Assembly: GCA_002293145.1 (NCBI GenBank)
Contig: DBCO01000010.1
Span: 262,754-326,753 of the forward strand
DNA: 64,000 nt
From: Akkermansiaceae bacterium UBA956
Lineage (GTDB): Bacteria > Verrucomicrobiota > Verrucomicrobiia > Verrucomicrobiales > Akkermansiaceae
Direction of reading: 5' to 3'
The position numbers were made by a program, and so were the translations under genes. The notes below the pieces were generated by a model that worked only from the letters and a program-made list of their open reading frames with translations, had not been told where the DNA came from and did not search any database. Below, in pieces: positions 8,100 to 17,916 of this stretch (its first letter is position 1; each line of letters starts with the position of its first letter).

Positions 8100-9059
8100 A
8101 TGCCAACCGACGCCATTCTCGCTTGCACGCGCCTTTATCTCGATGTCGATCCAACGGTTTCGATCACGATGACTCCTATCAAAAAGGGAGCGTCAGGTCG
8201 CACAATCGTGCGCGTGGTGCGCGCCGGTCAAATGCCATTCATCGGAGTGCATTGGAAGCCGGAACGGCCAGATAACGAAAAATTTGTGCCAGTCGCTCGA
8301 TTTCTCAAAAAGTGTAAGGTGAATGTGCCGGAGATCTTTTATGAGAATCGTAACAAGCGAGTGGCCTTGGTTGAGGATCTCGGAGATGTGGATTTGCTCT
8401 CATTGCGTGATCGATCATTTGCGGAGCGAGCTCCGTTCTATCGATCAGCGTTGGAGCAGATTGACAAATTGTTTTACGCGCGCACGCCGAAGGATCTTGA
8501 ATTGATGCCGTCATTTGACGAGGGTATGTATCGCTGGGAGCAAGAATATTTTATGGATCATCTGGCGGTGGATTTTCTTGGCATGGATGCCGGACCGCTA
8601 CGCCGCAGTGAAGAGCTGCTCGCCTTGGCCAAACGCATGGGTGCCTCGGCGAAGCATTTGGTGCATCGCGACTTCCAATCGCAAAACATCCTCGTGCATG
8701 ATGAGCAGTGCTTTTTGATCGACTTTCAGGGCTTGCGGAGGGGGCGGCAAGAATATGATTTAGCATCGCTGCTGTATGACCCCTATATGAATCACAATGC
8801 GGAGGAAAGGGAGCTGATTCTCGACATTTGGGAGCAGATATCCGAAGACCGCCCTGCGGAAAGGGTGCTGCGTGATTGTGCAACACAACGCTTGATGCAG
8901 GCACTGGGTGCCTATGGTAACCTCCTAGAAAACAAAGGTGACGACTGGTACGCACCGTACATTCCTGTGGCAGCGGCTTTGTTGTTGGAAGTAGTTGCCA
9001 ATACAGCACTGGAAGATGTGCTGGCACCGTATCTGAAGCAAGCGCTGAAGGCTCGTTGA
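8100..9059 (+). CDS. Aminoglycoside phosphotransferase (APH) family small-molecule kinase, AmgK-like
   Basis: A 319-residue protein with a kinase-like fold. The catalytic loop HLVHRDFQSQNIL (Asp191, Asn196) and the metal-binding LIDFQGLRRG (Asp208) are intact; EYDLASLLYDPYM is the family's C-lobe motif. Proteins with this combination include cell-wall sugar kinases of the AmgK type (N-acetylmuramate/GlcNAc recycling), but MurU, the usual partner, is not adjacent. Resistance to aminoglycosides is not implied. I chose the ATG at 8100; the frame stays open back to a TTG at 8055 inside the direct repeat. The next gene starts 64 nt downstream on the same strand. Confidence 0.82.
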   Translation: MPTDAILACTRLYLDVDPTVSITMTPIKKGASGRTIVRVVRAGQMPFIGVHWKPERPDNEKFVPVARFLKKCKVNVPEIFYENRNKRVALVEDLGDVDLLSLRDRSFAERAPFYRSALEQIDKLFYARTPKDLELMPSFDEGMYRWEQEYFMDHLAVDFLGMDAGPLRRSEELLALAKRMGASAKHLVHRDFQSQNILVHDEQCFLIDFQGLRRGRQEYDLASLLYDPYMNHNAEERELILDIWEQISEDRPAERVLRDCATQRLMQALGAYGNLLENKGDDWYAPYIPVAAALLLEVVANTALEDVLAPYLKQALKAR

Positions 9060-9123
9060 TTTTGCAATCTGTTAGGTGCGGACTCGGCACATAGTATGTA
9101 GTCTGGTTGAATACCAAACGCCG

Positions 9124-10431
9124 ATGGCAATGAAACTTAATGATGTCCTGAATGCAGGCAAGCCTCTGTGGCAACGCGTAGCTCTGGCTTTTGTGGGCGC
9201 GCTGGTGATGTGGTTTTTGTTAGCCTATGCACCAGTGGTCCGGCAAGTGGAGCGGGGATGCAGTCGGGTGATTGCGTGGGTGTTATTTCCAAGACATGAT
9301 TTGCACGAAGGTGAAGGTACTCGAGCGGATCCTTTTCGGATCGAAACACTACAAGCGCCCGCCCCTGTTGTGCCGCCATTTGTCATCGGTATCAAGGAGT
9401 CAGAGCAAAGCGTATTTGATGTCTATCCGCTTTCAGCAAGTGACTATGCTGTGTTGTTGCAGGAGTTGCATCTGAATGAAGTGCCTCGCGTGATGCTTGG
9501 TGGTAACTTGGCTTGGACTGATGCAGATCCATTTGCGCTGGATGCGCTCGAGCAGCTCTCAGGAAAATTTGAGCGATGCATTACTAGTGCTGCGGTGATG
9601 CGCGCAGCGACTGATGCGGCGGTGCCCGCTGCGTTTTTGCGAGCCTCAGTGGCCGTTGCTGATGTGAAAGGTGATGTGCTCTCGCTGCCTCGCGTGAGTC
9701 AACTCGCGCTGCCCCAGACATTTTTGGGGCAAGAAAAAACGTGGGCAGGATTCTCTCGGATTGAGACATTGGAAACCAATCCAGCTACTACGTATATCGT
9801 AGCTCGATGGGGCGATCGATTGATTTTTTCATCGACGTTTCTCGCGCTACTGGCTCAGGAACAAGTTGAGCTGGAGGAATTGAAAATCCGTGTGGGGCAC
9901 TCGATTCAGCTACCGCGCTCGGGTAAGCGCATCGGGCTTGATGTATACGGCCGCGCTTCTTTAGATCCGATCACTTTGCCGGCGGTGGATTTGCAAGCGG
10001 AAATGTTGATCCGTCCCGAGCCTGCAACGCTGGCTTTAATCAATGATAAGAATCGCATTGTGCATTTGTTAGATCAAGCAGATGGCTCGCCGAGCGAGGA
10101 ACAGCAGCGCTGTCTCTGGACGATGGCTCAGGCTCCGTTATTGCGGCAGAGCGTGCTGCTGGTTCGTCTGCCGGGCTGGGCTGAGATTTTATTATGCGCG
10201 GCTTTTTGTTTGCAGTTGATCACCATGGGGTCGATGCAGGCATGGACTCGCTTCATTGCTGTGGCATTGCTTTTGGTATTGTGGTTGTTGGCGGTCCGCT
10301 TTGCTCATACCTGGATTCCTTTGAGTCCTTTGGGCACTGCCGTGGTTATCGTGATGATGGGTGGGCGAGCTCGTAATGGGGGGGCTTTTGGGCGGAAAAA
10401 AATCGGTCGGATTGAGCAACCCGCAAACTAG
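9124..10431 (+). CDS. Integral membrane protein of unknown function, probably frameshifted near its end
   Basis: A 435-residue protein from the ATG at 9124; a GTG 16 codons upstream is open but unlikely. One membrane helix lies near the N-terminus (WQRVALAFVGALVMWFLLAYAP). An extracytoplasmic-looking domain of about 300 residues follows, then two or three helices near the C-terminus (WAEILLCAAFCLQL, FIAVALLLVLWLLA, PLGTAVVIVMM). No family is recognised. After a run of seven G (10378-10384) the frame ends within 16 codons, while the +1 frame stays open to 10546 and encodes a plausible Pro/Lys-rich tail (LSNPQTSSLKIEPLPPRV...). An extra G there would explain this. The large ABC protein follows. 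Confidence 0.7.
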   Translation: MAMKLNDVLNAGKPLWQRVALAFVGALVMWFLLAYAPVVRQVERGCSRVIAWVLFPRHDLHEGEGTRADPFRIETLQAPAPVVPPFVIGIKESEQSVFDVYPLSASDYAVLLQELHLNEVPRVMLGGNLAWTDADPFALDALEQLSGKFERCITSAAVMRAATDAAVPAAFLRASVAVADVKGDVLSLPRVSQLALPQTFLGQEKTWAGFSRIETLETNPATTYIVARWGDRLIFSSTFLALLAQEQVELEELKIRVGHSIQLPRSGKRIGLDVYGRASLDPITLPAVDLQAEMLIRPEPATLALINDKNRIVHLLDQADGSPSEEQQRCLWTMAQAPLLRQSVLLVRLPGWAEILLCAAFCLQLITMGSMQAWTRFIAVALLLVLWLLAVRFAHTWIPLSPLGTAVVIVMMGGRARNGGAFGRKKIGRIEQPAN

Positions 10432-10620
10432 CTCATTGAAAATTGAGCCCCTGCCACCGCGTGTGACGAGCAAGAAAATGATCGCGCCACATGAAGAGAC
10501 AGCCGCGCCTGTGATCGCGAAAAAGGTAGCGCGGCAAGCGGGGTAGAAGACCGCGAAGAAATCTAGATGCAAGGGAAAGAAAGACTGAACGAGTTTTTTT
10601 GAAGCGTAGGCTTGCGATGA

Positions 10621-13600
10621 TTGCGCGGATCTGACAGCCTTGTCTGCGTGCCTGATGGTGAACTGAGATCGGAGGAAGAGCCCCTATGGAAACGGCGAAC
10701 ATTTGCGTTTTTGCGGATGATTCCCGGCGTCGGGCGTCTGCGTTTTTTGCGTCCGGGCACTGATGCCTTGTTAGGTCCTCTGATTGATGTTTTCGCGGCT
10801 TTTGCCATTGCCGACCAAAGCGTGGATGATGATGAAGCTGACCTCATTCTTGATCTGTTGCGAGCGGCATTTCCTGAGGTGGACCACGGTTGGTTGGCCA
10901 GGCGCTTGCAGCGTTCCGTGCGCTCGCCGCGATCCTTGGAAGCGCTAGCAGCGGAACTGCACGAGCGGTTGGACGATGTCGGAAAGTTGGCATTGGCCTT
11001 CCAGCTTTGGGCATTGGTGGATGCGGCGGGCCGATCAGCGCCTCTGCGCGAAACTTTTGACGGCTTCATGCGTCGCCTCGGTCGCCCTGATTACGGTCAG
11101 GAAATTCTGCGAGAAATGGCAGAGGATGATGAAATGGTGCTTACTGGGAATTTTGAGCGCGTGACATTTGGCGATAGCAAAGCGGATGTCATTTTGCCGC
11201 CGCAAGCTGCGGAACACCGCTTCCGCGTCTATCGCGTCGGTGATTTGATGATGCTGCGCAACACCGGTGTGATGCCTGTATGGGTGCGTGGGCGCTCGTT
11301 AGAAAGCGGGAGTTTTTTGCGGATGCGCGAGGGGCAAGCTCTGGTCGTGCCGGGCTGGACCTTACTGCACGAGGATTTGGTGCATTTCCTCAATGTAAAA
11401 AAAACCGGGCTGATGCCGCGGATGCACATCGCAGCGAGCGACAAGGGCATCACTGTGGAGCGCGCGCGCACGCGCCAAAGTCTGGCAGTGTTGCGATTCG
11501 GCCTTCAGGTGGAGGTGGAGGCTTACCGCGCTTGTGATTTGCAAGTTGGCCAGGCGCAAGGACTGGATGTGGGGCAGGTGGTGAAATGCAATCACCACAC
11601 GCGCTTGATCGATCCCGATGGGGCCACCGTCGATCTTGAAGCTCTGCGCAAGCAAGCCATTAAGGCTGGCGGGAGATTTCGCATTGACAACAAGCGTAAG
11701 CGCTTTCGCGTGTCGAATGATCCTTCAGCACTTGGAAAAGGCGATTTGTTGATTTCGGCAGGCTTGGCGCCGCGTGTGGTATTAGAAATGCGCTATGTGC
11801 CTGAGGAGTCTGCGGGCTATGTGGAAGTTATCGCTGCTGATGGTCCTGTGACTGTGGGCGAGCATGCGCTGCGTGGTGTGACGCGCCTTGATGAAGGGGC
11901 GCTCATTCGGATTTCTCCTCGTCAAGCTCTGCGTTGTCGATTTTCTGAAAGCTTGATTGATGAAGAGCGACAGGTGATCGAGTCGTTAAAAATCGAGGAT
12001 CTAATCCACGACTTTACGCCGCAGGTGCGTGCTCTCGACAACTTGAGCTTCATGGTGAAGCGTGGCGAAATGATGTGTATTATTGGCCCGAGTGGTTCGG
12101 GTAAATCGACCTTACTCGCGGCGCTCTCGGGGCAGCTCGAACCAACGCGTGGTCATGTTCGTCTTAATGGCACCTCGCTCTATCGAAATCGTGCGGAGCT
12201 CGTGCGCTTGATTGCGCGGATGGCACAAGAGGAGGCATTGTTTCCTTTGTTAACCGTACGTGAGCATCTGCGTCATGCGGCATCGATCCGCCGACCAGTT
12301 CAATCTGCGGCGGACCGTGAGCGGCGCATCGACCTAGTGCTCGCCGATTTGGGTCTGCAAGGTTTATCGCACCGCCTCGTGGGTGCTGCGGGAGAGAAAG
12401 CCTTGTCGGGCGGGGAAAGATCGCGTTTGAACTTGGGCTTGGATTTGCTCAGTGCGGCAGAAGTTTTTTTGTTTGATGAGCCGATCTCTGGTTTATCATC
12501 GAAGGATTCAGAGCATGTAGCAGAAACGCTGCGGGCCATGTCACGGGATAAAATTGTGATCTGTTCGCTGCATCGGCCTGGGGCTCAGGTGCTGCGCTTG
12601 TTCGATAAAGTTTTGTTGTTAGACTCGGGCGGACGCATGGCTTACTATGGATCGCCGCACGAGATGATGGAGTATTTTCGTGTCGCTTGCGTCGAGCTCA
12701 GCATCGCGCATCCATCATTGGTTGGTCGCTCGCCATTGGGCGCGGATTTTGTTTTCGATATATTAGAAACGCCGCTCAATACCATTGGTGGTGGGCAAAA
12801 TCCTTTGGCAGCACGACGTTTCCCTCCGACCTTTTGGCAAGAGCGCTTTGAGAGTGAGACCTTGATCGAGTCGCTGCAACGAGTGGGCGATGTGCCATCG
12901 CGGTTGAGTGGTGGTGAGAAATCTGCATTGGATGGACCGTTTCCCAGGCGGCGGCGGCGGCGCGTGCGTGAGATTTTTTCGGTGTTTACAACGCATTTTC
13001 AGCGCTCGTTGCTTTCGAAAGTGCGGGCGCGTGGCACGCTGTATTCAACTCTGCTGGAGGCTCCCATTCTTGCGGCCTTGATTGCCTTCACACTGCGCTC
13101 ATCACCTGCGGGTAAGTATGAATTCGACACGGCTTTGCACATGCCTGCATATCTCTTCCTCAGCGTCACGGTGGCGATGTTTTTGGGGCTAACAAATTCT
13201 GCGACCGAGATTTTGCGCGATCGTGCGGTGATTCGGCGCGAGCGCAATTGCTATCCAGGTGGCGACTTGTATGTGGCGGCAAAATGGCTGGCCTTAGCTC
13301 TGGTGGCGATGTTGCAGTGCGGCGCGTATCTTGCCGTGGCGCATCCGTTATTAGAAATCCGCGGCATGTTTTTGGAGCATTGGTTGTGGATGACCTTGAC
13401 GGCATGGACGGGGACATCTCTGGCCTTATTGGTCTCGGCCTTGGTCAAAACGGAACGCGCGGCCTTGACCTCGGTGCCACTTTTGTTAGTGCCGCAGATG
13501 CTTCTTGCTGGCGCGTTGGTGCCGTTTAAGGAGATGAATCGCGCGATGTTTGACGATGGTTCAATCAATCGCGAGCGTGGCGGCACTCCTGTTCCCGCTC

Positions 13601-14232
13601 AAATCATGCCGCTGCGTTATGCATATGAGGCTATGGTGGTGGCGCAGGCGACGCGCAATCCTTTTGAAAAGGAACGCATGCGTATTCAGCGGAGGATTGA
13701 TGATCTCGCGGCAACGCGTGAGCTGACCAAAGAAAGTGCCGAGAGATTGGAGATATTGAAGTTATCCTTGACCAAGTTGTTAGGCGCGGGGGCGAGTCAT
13801 GCATCTGATGGACAGATCATTGCGGAGGAAATATCTTATCTTGCCCGCAATGGTACGCGTGAGCAATGTGAAGCACTAGAAGTCTGGCCCGAGGGAGAAG
13901 ATCCGCGCAAGGTAAAATCGATTGCTGATTTTTTTGTGAATTCAAGGATTGATTTGATGACACGCGAGGCGGAAACACTGCGTACGGATTATCGCAATCA
14001 AAAAGCGCGGTCGATTTTCCTCGCCTTGCGACAGCCGATGTTTTGGGCGGACAATAATGAGCCAGTGGAAGTCGAGAAAAGCGGCCCCGGTGTGGTCGAG
14101 GCCGTGCCCGAGCGCAAGCAAGAGTGGATGGAAACAGACCGGCGCAATGGCTTTGCGCTGGGTCTGTTGATCTTCCTCTGCCCCGGCCTAACGGGATGGA
14201 TCTTGCGACGTCAAAATCGCAATGTGAAGTGA
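10621..14232 (+). CDS. TerB-like/FHA-like/ABC ATPase/ABC-2 permease fusion protein (ABCG-type)
   Basis: A 1203-residue fusion. An N-terminal helical acidic domain (about residues 45-155, ...IADQSVDDDEADLIL..., LALAFQLWALVDA) resembles TerB/DjlA-type domains. Two beta-rich segments follow (about 165-260 and 285-440) that recall FHA-like regulatory domains of ABCG-type transporters. The ATPase domain (about 455-690) has Walker A GPSGSGKST (488-496), signature LSGGERSR and Walker B FLFDEP. The membrane domain (about 805-985) is of ABC-2 type; residues 1030-1170 are mostly soluble and helical, then there is a last helix near the end. As a half-transporter it probably dimerises. The substrate is unknown. 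The start is uncertain: TTG 10621, GTG 10648 or ATG 10717, the last still upstream of the first domain. Confidence 0.82.
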   Translation: MRGSDSLVCVPDGELRSEEEPLWKRRTFAFLRMIPGVGRLRFLRPGTDALLGPLIDVFAAFAIADQSVDDDEADLILDLLRAAFPEVDHGWLARRLQRSVRSPRSLEALAAELHERLDDVGKLALAFQLWALVDAAGRSAPLRETFDGFMRRLGRPDYGQEILREMAEDDEMVLTGNFERVTFGDSKADVILPPQAAEHRFRVYRVGDLMMLRNTGVMPVWVRGRSLESGSFLRMREGQALVVPGWTLLHEDLVHFLNVKKTGLMPRMHIAASDKGITVERARTRQSLAVLRFGLQVEVEAYRACDLQVGQAQGLDVGQVVKCNHHTRLIDPDGATVDLEALRKQAIKAGGRFRIDNKRKRFRVSNDPSALGKGDLLISAGLAPRVVLEMRYVPEESAGYVEVIAADGPVTVGEHALRGVTRLDEGALIRISPRQALRCRFSESLIDEERQVIESLKIEDLIHDFTPQVRALDNLSFMVKRGEMMCIIGPSGSGKSTLLAALSGQLEPTRGHVRLNGTSLYRNRAELVRLIARMAQEEALFPLLTVREHLRHAASIRRPVQSAADRERRIDLVLADLGLQGLSHRLVGAAGEKALSGGERSRLNLGLDLLSAAEVFLFDEPISGLSSKDSEHVAETLRAMSRDKIVICSLHRPGAQVLRLFDKVLLLDSGGRMAYYGSPHEMMEYFRVACVELSIAHPSLVGRSPLGADFVFDILETPLNTIGGGQNPLAARRFPPTFWQERFESETLIESLQRVGDVPSRLSGGEKSALDGPFPRRRRRRVREIFSVFTTHFQRSLLSKVRARGTLYSTLLEAPILAALIAFTLRSSPAGKYEFDTALHMPAYLFLSVTVAMFLGLTNSATEILRDRAVIRRERNCYPGGDLYVAAKWLALALVAMLQCGAYLAVAHPLLEIRGMFLEHWLWMTLTAWTGTSLALLVSALVKTERAALTSVPLLLVPQMLLAGALVPFKEMNRAMFDDGSINRERGGTPVPAQIMPLRYAYEAMVVAQATRNPFEKERMRIQRRIDDLAATRELTKESAERLEILKLSLTKLLGAGASHASDGQIIAEEISYLARNGTREQCEALEVWPEGEDPRKVKSIADFFVNSRIDLMTREAETLRTDYRNQKARSIFLALRQPMFWADNNEPVEVEKSGPGVVEAVPERKQEWMETDRRNGFALGLLIFLCPGLTGWILRRQNRNVK

Positions 14233-14365
14233 AGACGCGCTTCCCATTCGTCCGCATTTTGCATGATGGCAAACTTTTAGATTGAAGCGCAATACATTGC
14301 GATTACATTGAGTGTGTCTGATGTCGCAAAGGTCAGAGTAAACTCTGTGCTAATCCCCAAATGCA

Positions 14366-17300
14366 ATGAACCCTACTTTTGTTAACTTCCTCGGCGATAA
14401 CCCAGGAGCCCGTGGTCGATTTCCTCGTGATTTTACGCAGGCTCGTGGCTTTACTCTGATTGTCACGATCTCGTTGTTGGTGCTGCTAACTTTGATCGTG
14501 GTAGGCCTTCTTTCTTTGTCTGCCGTGAGTTTGCGCGCCAGTTCTCATGGGGCTTCTATCTCGATAGCACGAGCGAATGCGCGGCTCTCCGTGATGATGG
14601 CATTGGGTGAGTTGCAAAACACAATGGGTTCAGATCGCAACATCACTGCGCCCGCGAGCATTCTCGATAAAAATCCAGAAACAGTGCAAGCAGATGGAGT
14701 AAAACACCCGCGTTACTCGGGAGTATGGCAAGCTCGTGCTGAAACCATCGATGCGATGCCAGATTATTCTCGTGAGCCATTTTTTCGTGAATGGTTGGTG
14801 TCTCATCGGGATCAATCAGCGCTTCAGAAACTCGATTTTGCGGAAAATGGCACGCTGCCTGATCCAGTAACCATTTACGAAATTAAAACCTCGGCAAACG
14901 ATACGGAGCAAGTTCAGGCGGGGAAAGTTCCCACTGACAATGGAGCTCTGGCATGGTATGTGATCGACGAAAATTGCAAAGCTTCGATCAATCGGCGAGA
15001 TGAGCGTGAGCGCGCAGGGGATGAAAACATTGCCGATCTCCTCGCAGGTTATGCAACACCTGGAACTCAAGGTATTACAGCATTGGATGAGTTTGAAGAA
15101 TTTCCTGCAAATACCACCACAAGTGATAAATTCTACTCCATCAATTCTCTATCGCTCGCAGAAAAAGGAGAAAAGTATTTTCAATCACACGCGCACCTCA
15201 CGCCTTATGCAGAAAGCGTTTTAGCCAATGTCACGACGGGCTCATTGCGTAAGGATTTGAGTTTGTATCTTGAGCGGACGGATTTGAGTTGGCAAGCTGG
15301 CTGGGGTTTGGCTGGGGGGCAATCGGGACTGCCGCGGAGTCCGCTTGGTCCTAACAAGTTGATTTCACTCAGCGCTCCGAACCAATACGACGTTCTATCG
15401 TGGAAAAATCTCTACCATTGGTCTCAAATGCATCGCCAGCAACTGCGCTCGGGGGCTTTGCAGTTTGCGGCCATGGATAATCAAGCTGCAGTTCATCAGC
15501 TCACAAATCCATCATGGAACAGCTCCGTCACCCGCATTGCCCCCGTAATGATGCGTATGCAGATGGTTCTCTCCTATAGCATGCGGAGAACGGATGCGAG
15601 TGCTCCACCTGATGCGAATGGCGAATCCGAATATGAGCTATTGATGCATGCGTATCCAGTCGTCACGCTGTGGAATCCTTTCAATGTTTCAATGTTTGTA
15701 AGAGAGTGGAGTTGTTTTCTTCACACACTACCCTTGGAGCATACGATATTCAAAAATGATGCGAAAGTTACGATGACGGAAGAAGGTTCTAAAAATGGAA
15801 CATTCAATTGGGGTTGGCCTCGGGGTAACATGACGATGCGCGTGGGAGGAAGTACTGGTCCATCGGTCACGTTAGCTCCTGGTGAATCAAAATTGCTCAC
15901 CTATAAAACCGCGCAAGCGGGTGGGTTCAATGCTCACGATATGACTGAGCAATTCAATGCATGGTTGCCTAGTGCCGCAGGGGAGCCGCGTATCGCTGGG
16001 AAAATTCGGGCAAAATCGAGTGATTCCATTTCTGTGCGCACGGAGATGTCGCGATGGGAGACAAGTGGCACTTCGTATTCAGGGGCTGACTTTCAGACAA
16101 CTTTTGATTTCCGTTGTGAGCCGCGTGCCGTGCATGCAGGACATGATCAAAACTTTCTCAAATTTATGTTTTGTGGCCAAGTGGGATGGCGGCATGAGGC
16201 AGGAAATCCCAGCCCCATCACAGTCTCCGAAAGAAATTATCCCAAGAAAACTGTCGCTGCATTGTTGAACACGGCGTCACCCTTTATCAACCTGGATGTC
16301 CGATACAAGACACTCGATGAGCAACAGTTGCCTAACAAAAGCTGGCTGCATAATATTCCCATGCATCCATATGCTGCGGCAACTTCCACGAGTAAGCATG
16401 CCAGTAAAGGTGTCGATGCCAAAACCCCGTTCTTTTCGCATCCCTATGCCATTAACTTCGAGCAGATCAATGGCATTGCAGGTGTCGTGCAAAATCGTCC
16501 GTTCATTGGTTTGAGCAATCGCCCCGGTGGCGAGCCACGCATCGCCGCGGTTTCCGTTCCGCTTGCGCCTCTTACGTCGTTGGCACAGTTGCAAAATTTA
16601 CCACTTTTGCCCATTGAAGCGCTGAATTGGAGTGGACATTATTTGCAAAATCAAGCGATCGGTAACTCATACGCGATGCCGGGGCTAGCACCAACTGCCA
16701 TCAAACAGACATCGTTTCCCTTTTACTTGGGGCAATATTTTGCGTGGCAAGGTGGCGATATTGCAGGGAATACGTACCAAGCAAAAAATGCATTCAATAA
16801 CGCGGACTATACCATCAGTGCGGCGCCTGCATCACTCGTAGATCGGAGCTATGTGGCGAATCATTTGCTCTTCGATGAATACTTTTTCTCCTCGATGTCT
16901 GCGCAAACGGGGCCGATCTTTAAAAAATACGGGAAGGAGAGAACTTTGAAGGTTGTGGTCGAAGATTTCTACAATAACAACAGGCGTCTTCCCATTGCGG
17001 CGTATCGCCCCTATCTCAGCGGTAAAGAAGTTACCCCTGAACGTCTCGTGCCACTATTGACTTCGAGAGCGGGGTCAACGGCTACCGCCCACCTCATTGC
17101 TGCCAGCCGCATGATGGTAGAAGGAGGCTTTAACATCAATTCCACATCTGAGCCTGCCTGGCGCGCCATGCTTGCTGCGGCGCATTTAAAACGTCCTGTA
17201 ACGATGAACGGTAATACTCTGAAGGCGGAAAAGGCTTCAAAATTTCTCGTCAATCGACACTCCGCACCATTAGCTGGCGCTGCGGGCAATGGCTCGGGTA

Positions 17301-17902
17301 CCGCAGAAGAATCCAATCGTTGGTTAGGATATCGCGAACTTACGGAAGAAGAAATGGAACAACTCGCCGAAGCCATCGTTCGCCAAGTCAAACTCCGCGG
17401 CCCATTCCGCTCGCTCGGCGAGTTCGTCAATCGACGTCGTTCTTCCGATACAGAGATGGCGCGCTACGGAGCTCTTCAAGCTGCTCTCGAAGACCCCAAG
17501 GTGGATATTAATAAAAATTATCGTGGCTCTGGGAATGAAATTTCTTCGGCAAATATTGCCGGCACCAACTACAAGTTTCCTGCTGCTGCGCTGGGCTCAA
17601 AGTTTCAAGGCACCCCAGCCTACATTTCTCAAGCGGACATTTTGACTCCCATGGCTCCCATCATCCAAGCCCGTTCTGATACCTTTGTCATTCGCGGCTA
17701 TGGTGAGGCAAAAGCGAAGAATGGAGCCATCATTGCGCGCGCCAGTTGCGAGGCCGTGGTTCAGCGAGTCCCCGATTTTGTTGACTCGCTAGATGCTGCT
17801 GATGTTGCAGAAAATCTTCTCAAATCACCGATCAATCGAGTATTCGGCCGACGTTTTGTTGTAAAATCTTTCCGCTGGCTTGCCGATAGCAGCGAAATCT
17901 AA
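14366..17902 (+). CDS. Verru_Chthon cassette protein A-like giant pilin-like protein
   Basis: A 1178-residue exported protein. The N-terminus has a type IV pilin-like processing and membrane segment, ARGFTLIVTISLLVLLTLIVV (about residues 26-46, with Gly before Phe), followed by ANARLSVMMALGELQNTMGSD. That sequence is characteristic of the Verru_Chthon cassette protein A family found in verrucomicrobial multigene pseudopilin cassettes. The rest is a large extracytoplasmic region of unknown fold. The usual companion genes B, C and D (small PulG-like pseudopilins) are absent next to it; instead a short secreted protein follows 14 nt downstream. The role is inferred as a surface or secretion-related structure; no function has been established for the family. 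Confidence 0.78.
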   Translation: MNPTFVNFLGDNPGARGRFPRDFTQARGFTLIVTISLLVLLTLIVVGLLSLSAVSLRASSHGASISIARANARLSVMMALGELQNTMGSDRNITAPASILDKNPETVQADGVKHPRYSGVWQARAETIDAMPDYSREPFFREWLVSHRDQSALQKLDFAENGTLPDPVTIYEIKTSANDTEQVQAGKVPTDNGALAWYVIDENCKASINRRDERERAGDENIADLLAGYATPGTQGITALDEFEEFPANTTTSDKFYSINSLSLAEKGEKYFQSHAHLTPYAESVLANVTTGSLRKDLSLYLERTDLSWQAGWGLAGGQSGLPRSPLGPNKLISLSAPNQYDVLSWKNLYHWSQMHRQQLRSGALQFAAMDNQAAVHQLTNPSWNSSVTRIAPVMMRMQMVLSYSMRRTDASAPPDANGESEYELLMHAYPVVTLWNPFNVSMFVREWSCFLHTLPLEHTIFKNDAKVTMTEEGSKNGTFNWGWPRGNMTMRVGGSTGPSVTLAPGESKLLTYKTAQAGGFNAHDMTEQFNAWLPSAAGEPRIAGKIRAKSSDSISVRTEMSRWETSGTSYSGADFQTTFDFRCEPRAVHAGHDQNFLKFMFCGQVGWRHEAGNPSPITVSERNYPKKTVAALLNTASPFINLDVRYKTLDEQQLPNKSWLHNIPMHPYAAATSTSKHASKGVDAKTPFFSHPYAINFEQINGIAGVVQNRPFIGLSNRPGGEPRIAAVSVPLAPLTSLAQLQNLPLLPIEALNWSGHYLQNQAIGNSYAMPGLAPTAIKQTSFPFYLGQYFAWQGGDIAGNTYQAKNAFNNADYTISAAPASLVDRSYVANHLLFDEYFFSSMSAQTGPIFKKYGKERTLKVVVEDFYNNNRRLPIAAYRPYLSGKEVTPERLVPLLTSRAGSTATAHLIAASRMMVEGGFNINSTSEPAWRAMLAAAHLKRPVTMNGNTLKAEKASKFLVNRHSAPLAGAAGNGSGTAEESNRWLGYRELTEEEMEQLAEAIVRQVKLRGPFRSLGEFVNRRRSSDTEMARYGALQAALEDPKVDINKNYRGSGNEISSANIAGTNYKFPAAALGSKFQGTPAYISQADILTPMAPIIQARSDTFVIRGYGEAKAKNGAIIARASCEAVVQRVPDFVDSLDAADVAENLLKSPINRVFGRRFVVKSFRWLADSSEI

Positions 17903-17916
17903 TCTCATCATTTTCT

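Noticed and set aside
8100..9059. Possible antibiotic-resistance phosphotransferase
   Set aside because: The kinase motifs are of the broad APH fold, and RRGRQEYDLASLLYDPY points to a sugar-kinase-like subgroup; nothing shows resistance.
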